A stretch of 5,613 nucleotides of DNA from Candidatus Njordarchaeum guaymasense. Lineage in GTDB: Archaea > Asgardarchaeota > Njordarchaeia > Njordarchaeales > Njordarchaeaceae. Numbering within the stretch: the first letter of the stretch is position 1; each line of letters starts with the position of its first letter. The notes below the pieces were generated by a model. The model was not told where the DNA came from and searched no databases. It saw nothing but the letters and a program-made list of their open reading frames with translations. The stretch lies in the NCBI GenBank assembly GCA_030587605.1, contig JAUQYT010000371.1, forward strand, positions 1-5,613, in the 5' to 3' direction. Both the position numbers and the translations under genes were made by a program. Below are positions 5,543-5,613 of this stretch, piece by piece.

Positions 5543-5613
5543 CTCCTCTTTCCTTTATTGTCCATAAAACTCATTTCAAGTTGCATTAACGATTTATGGA
5601 GAATGCGCGCGCG
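5503..5613 (-). CDS. Partial 3' end of a likely paralogue of the alpha/beta-barrel gene
   Basis: From the right edge the frame reads RARILHKSLMQLE (5613-5575). It matches the C-terminus TRISHKSLMQLE of the neighbouring gene at RI-HKSLMQLE, with mainly synonymous codon changes. In the neighbour a TGA follows directly. Here a one-base insertion turns GAA-TGA into GAA-ATG, and the frame continues to TAG 5503-5505, overlapping the start of the next gene by about 40 bases. I infer that this is the end of a tandemly duplicated gene whose body lies outside the window, with a shifted or lost stop. Only 13 residues support the homology. A duplicated non-coding fragment or a decayed copy remain possible. 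Confidence 0.4.
   Translation of the reverse strand, partial: RARILHKSLMQLEMSFMDNKGKRRWRNWLFSQWVPI
5540..5546 (-). promoter_or_regulatory. Strong Shine-Dalgarno sequence favouring TTG 5533
   Basis: GGAGGTG on the minus strand overlaps the GTG at 5540-5542, so it cannot act as a normally spaced ribosome binding site for that codon. It lies exactly 6 nt before TTG 5531-5533. It is the clearest Shine-Dalgarno match in the window. Confidence 0.5.
5571..5603 (-). repeat. 33-bp imperfect direct repeat, copy B
   Basis: This copy lies just upstream of the alpha/beta-barrel gene, 427 bp from copy A. Read in the matching frame it also encodes HKSLMQLE. The differences are mostly synonymous: ATC/ATT, CAC/CAT, CTA/TTA and CAG/CAA. 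An extra A after GAA removes the stop seen in copy A. Confidence 0.65.

Overview
The window looks archaeal, probably from an uncultured mesophilic or moderately thermophilic lineage related to Thermoproteota/Bathyarchaeia. This is an inference. It rests on TATA-like boxes close to gene starts, frequent TTG and GTG starts, an archaeal-type L-isoaspartyl methyltransferase, and a large cytoplasmic NTPase-TPR protein ending in a beta-sandwich of the kind common in archaea. No rRNA, tRNA, CRISPR array or transposase was seen.

Every gene I can support lies on the minus strand. In transcription order (right to left) they are: a fragment at the right edge that looks like the 3' end of a paralogue of the next gene (to about 5575, with its frame open to 5503); a 132-aa dimeric alpha/beta-barrel-like protein (5144-5542); a RimJ/RimL-type GNAT acetyltransferase (4506-5084); a 1086-aa STAND-like NTPase with a long TPR array and a C-terminal beta-sandwich (1051-4311); and an L-isoaspartate O-methyltransferase (pcm) whose reading frame is broken by a 29-nt insertion (57-787). 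The gaps of 59, 194 and 263 bp, each with its own promoter-like or dyad sequences, suggest separate transcription units rather than one tight operon.

The non-coding DNA holds the most interesting signals. A dyad element (ATTTCTRT, 9-10 nt, then AYAGAAATTCTATTCTA) occurs twice in the same orientation, at 899-933 and 4447-4480. The two copies bracket the NTPase gene, lie upstream of pcm and of the NTPase gene, and differ by a compensatory pair change. A second shared element, TTATGACTTGTG, sits just upstream of both the NTPase and GNAT genes and looks like a common promoter core. The alpha/beta-barrel gene has a related sequence at each end. These differ mostly at synonymous positions, which points to a tandem gene duplication cut off by the window edge.

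Functionally, the NTPase is a plausible signalling or sensor protein. It has no recognisable N- or C-terminal effector or DNA-binding domain, so its output is unknown. The co-regulation hints (GNAT with NTPase through the promoter core; NTPase with pcm through the dyad) are inferences from sequence repeats alone.
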